NCBI GenBank assembly: GCA_043811005.1
Contig: JBDRNO010000167.1
Span: 1-14,626 of the forward strand
DNA: 14,626 bases
Source: JBDRNO01 sp043811005
GTDB lineage: Bacteria; Bacteroidota; Bacteroidia; NORP154
Reading direction: 5' to 3'
Shown: one piece after another, positions 14,582 through 14,626 of the stretch
Layout: every line of letters begins with the position of its first letter
Position numbering within the stretch: position 1 is the first letter of the stretch
Translations under genes and position numbers: made by a program
Notes under the pieces: generated by a model
What the model was told of the DNA's origin: nothing
Database searches by the model: none
Seen by the model: the letters and a program-made list of their open reading frames with translations, nothing else

Positions 14582-14626
14582 TATAATAATTATGTATAAT
14601 TTTTAATTAAAATAAATTTTATTAAT

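Overview
The window looks like chromosomal DNA of a member of the Bacteroidota. Three secreted proteins end in Por/type IX secretion (T9SS) sorting domains, signal peptides tend to end in 'AQ', Shine-Dalgarno sequences are largely absent, and the intergenic DNA is low in GC and full of the short palindromic dispersed repeats common in uncultured Bacteroidota. No transposase, phage, plasmid or CRISPR gene is visible, and no RNA gene could be supported.

Layout. Positions 1-252 hold a truncated copy of an intergenic repeat element, followed by rpmB (ribosomal protein L28, 253-492). A secreted M24B aminopeptidase P family enzyme follows (664-2208). A second repeat copy (2228-2485) leads into a probable two-gene unit: a small exported Kazal-type protein (2500-2733) and an M16 peptidase-like protein without the zinc motif (2746-4128), which carries a run of 13 G inside its frame. 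A palindromic terminator candidate and other repeats fill 4129-4407. Next is a fibronectin-III-like protein with a type B T9SS domain (4408-6234), a tandem GGATT-type repeat, the third repeat copy (6407-6734), and guaB (IMP dehydrogenase, 6752-8218). On the minus strand, converging on guaB, lie two large T9SS type A proteins in one probable operon: a 1494-residue multidomain protein (14581-10097) and, 13 bases downstream, a 588-residue protein (10083-8317). Both begin with a seven-repeat 'DGGY' beta-propeller-like region.

How the genes relate. guaB and rpmB are housekeeping genes. The others act mainly at or beyond the cell envelope: a secreted exopeptidase, an exported putative protease inhibitor beside an M16 subunit, and three T9SS cargo proteins. 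No T9SS machinery gene is in the window.

The most notable material is the repeat ecology. One element of roughly 250 bases occurs three times, each copy just upstream of and co-oriented with a gene or gene pair (rpmB; Kazal-M16; guaB). Different smaller palindromes are nested inside the copies. Related repeat words also appear in frame inside coding sequences (aminopeptidase P, the M16 protein, the 588-residue T9SS protein). I found no clearly new multi-gene system; the nested repeat family is the best candidate for something under-described.
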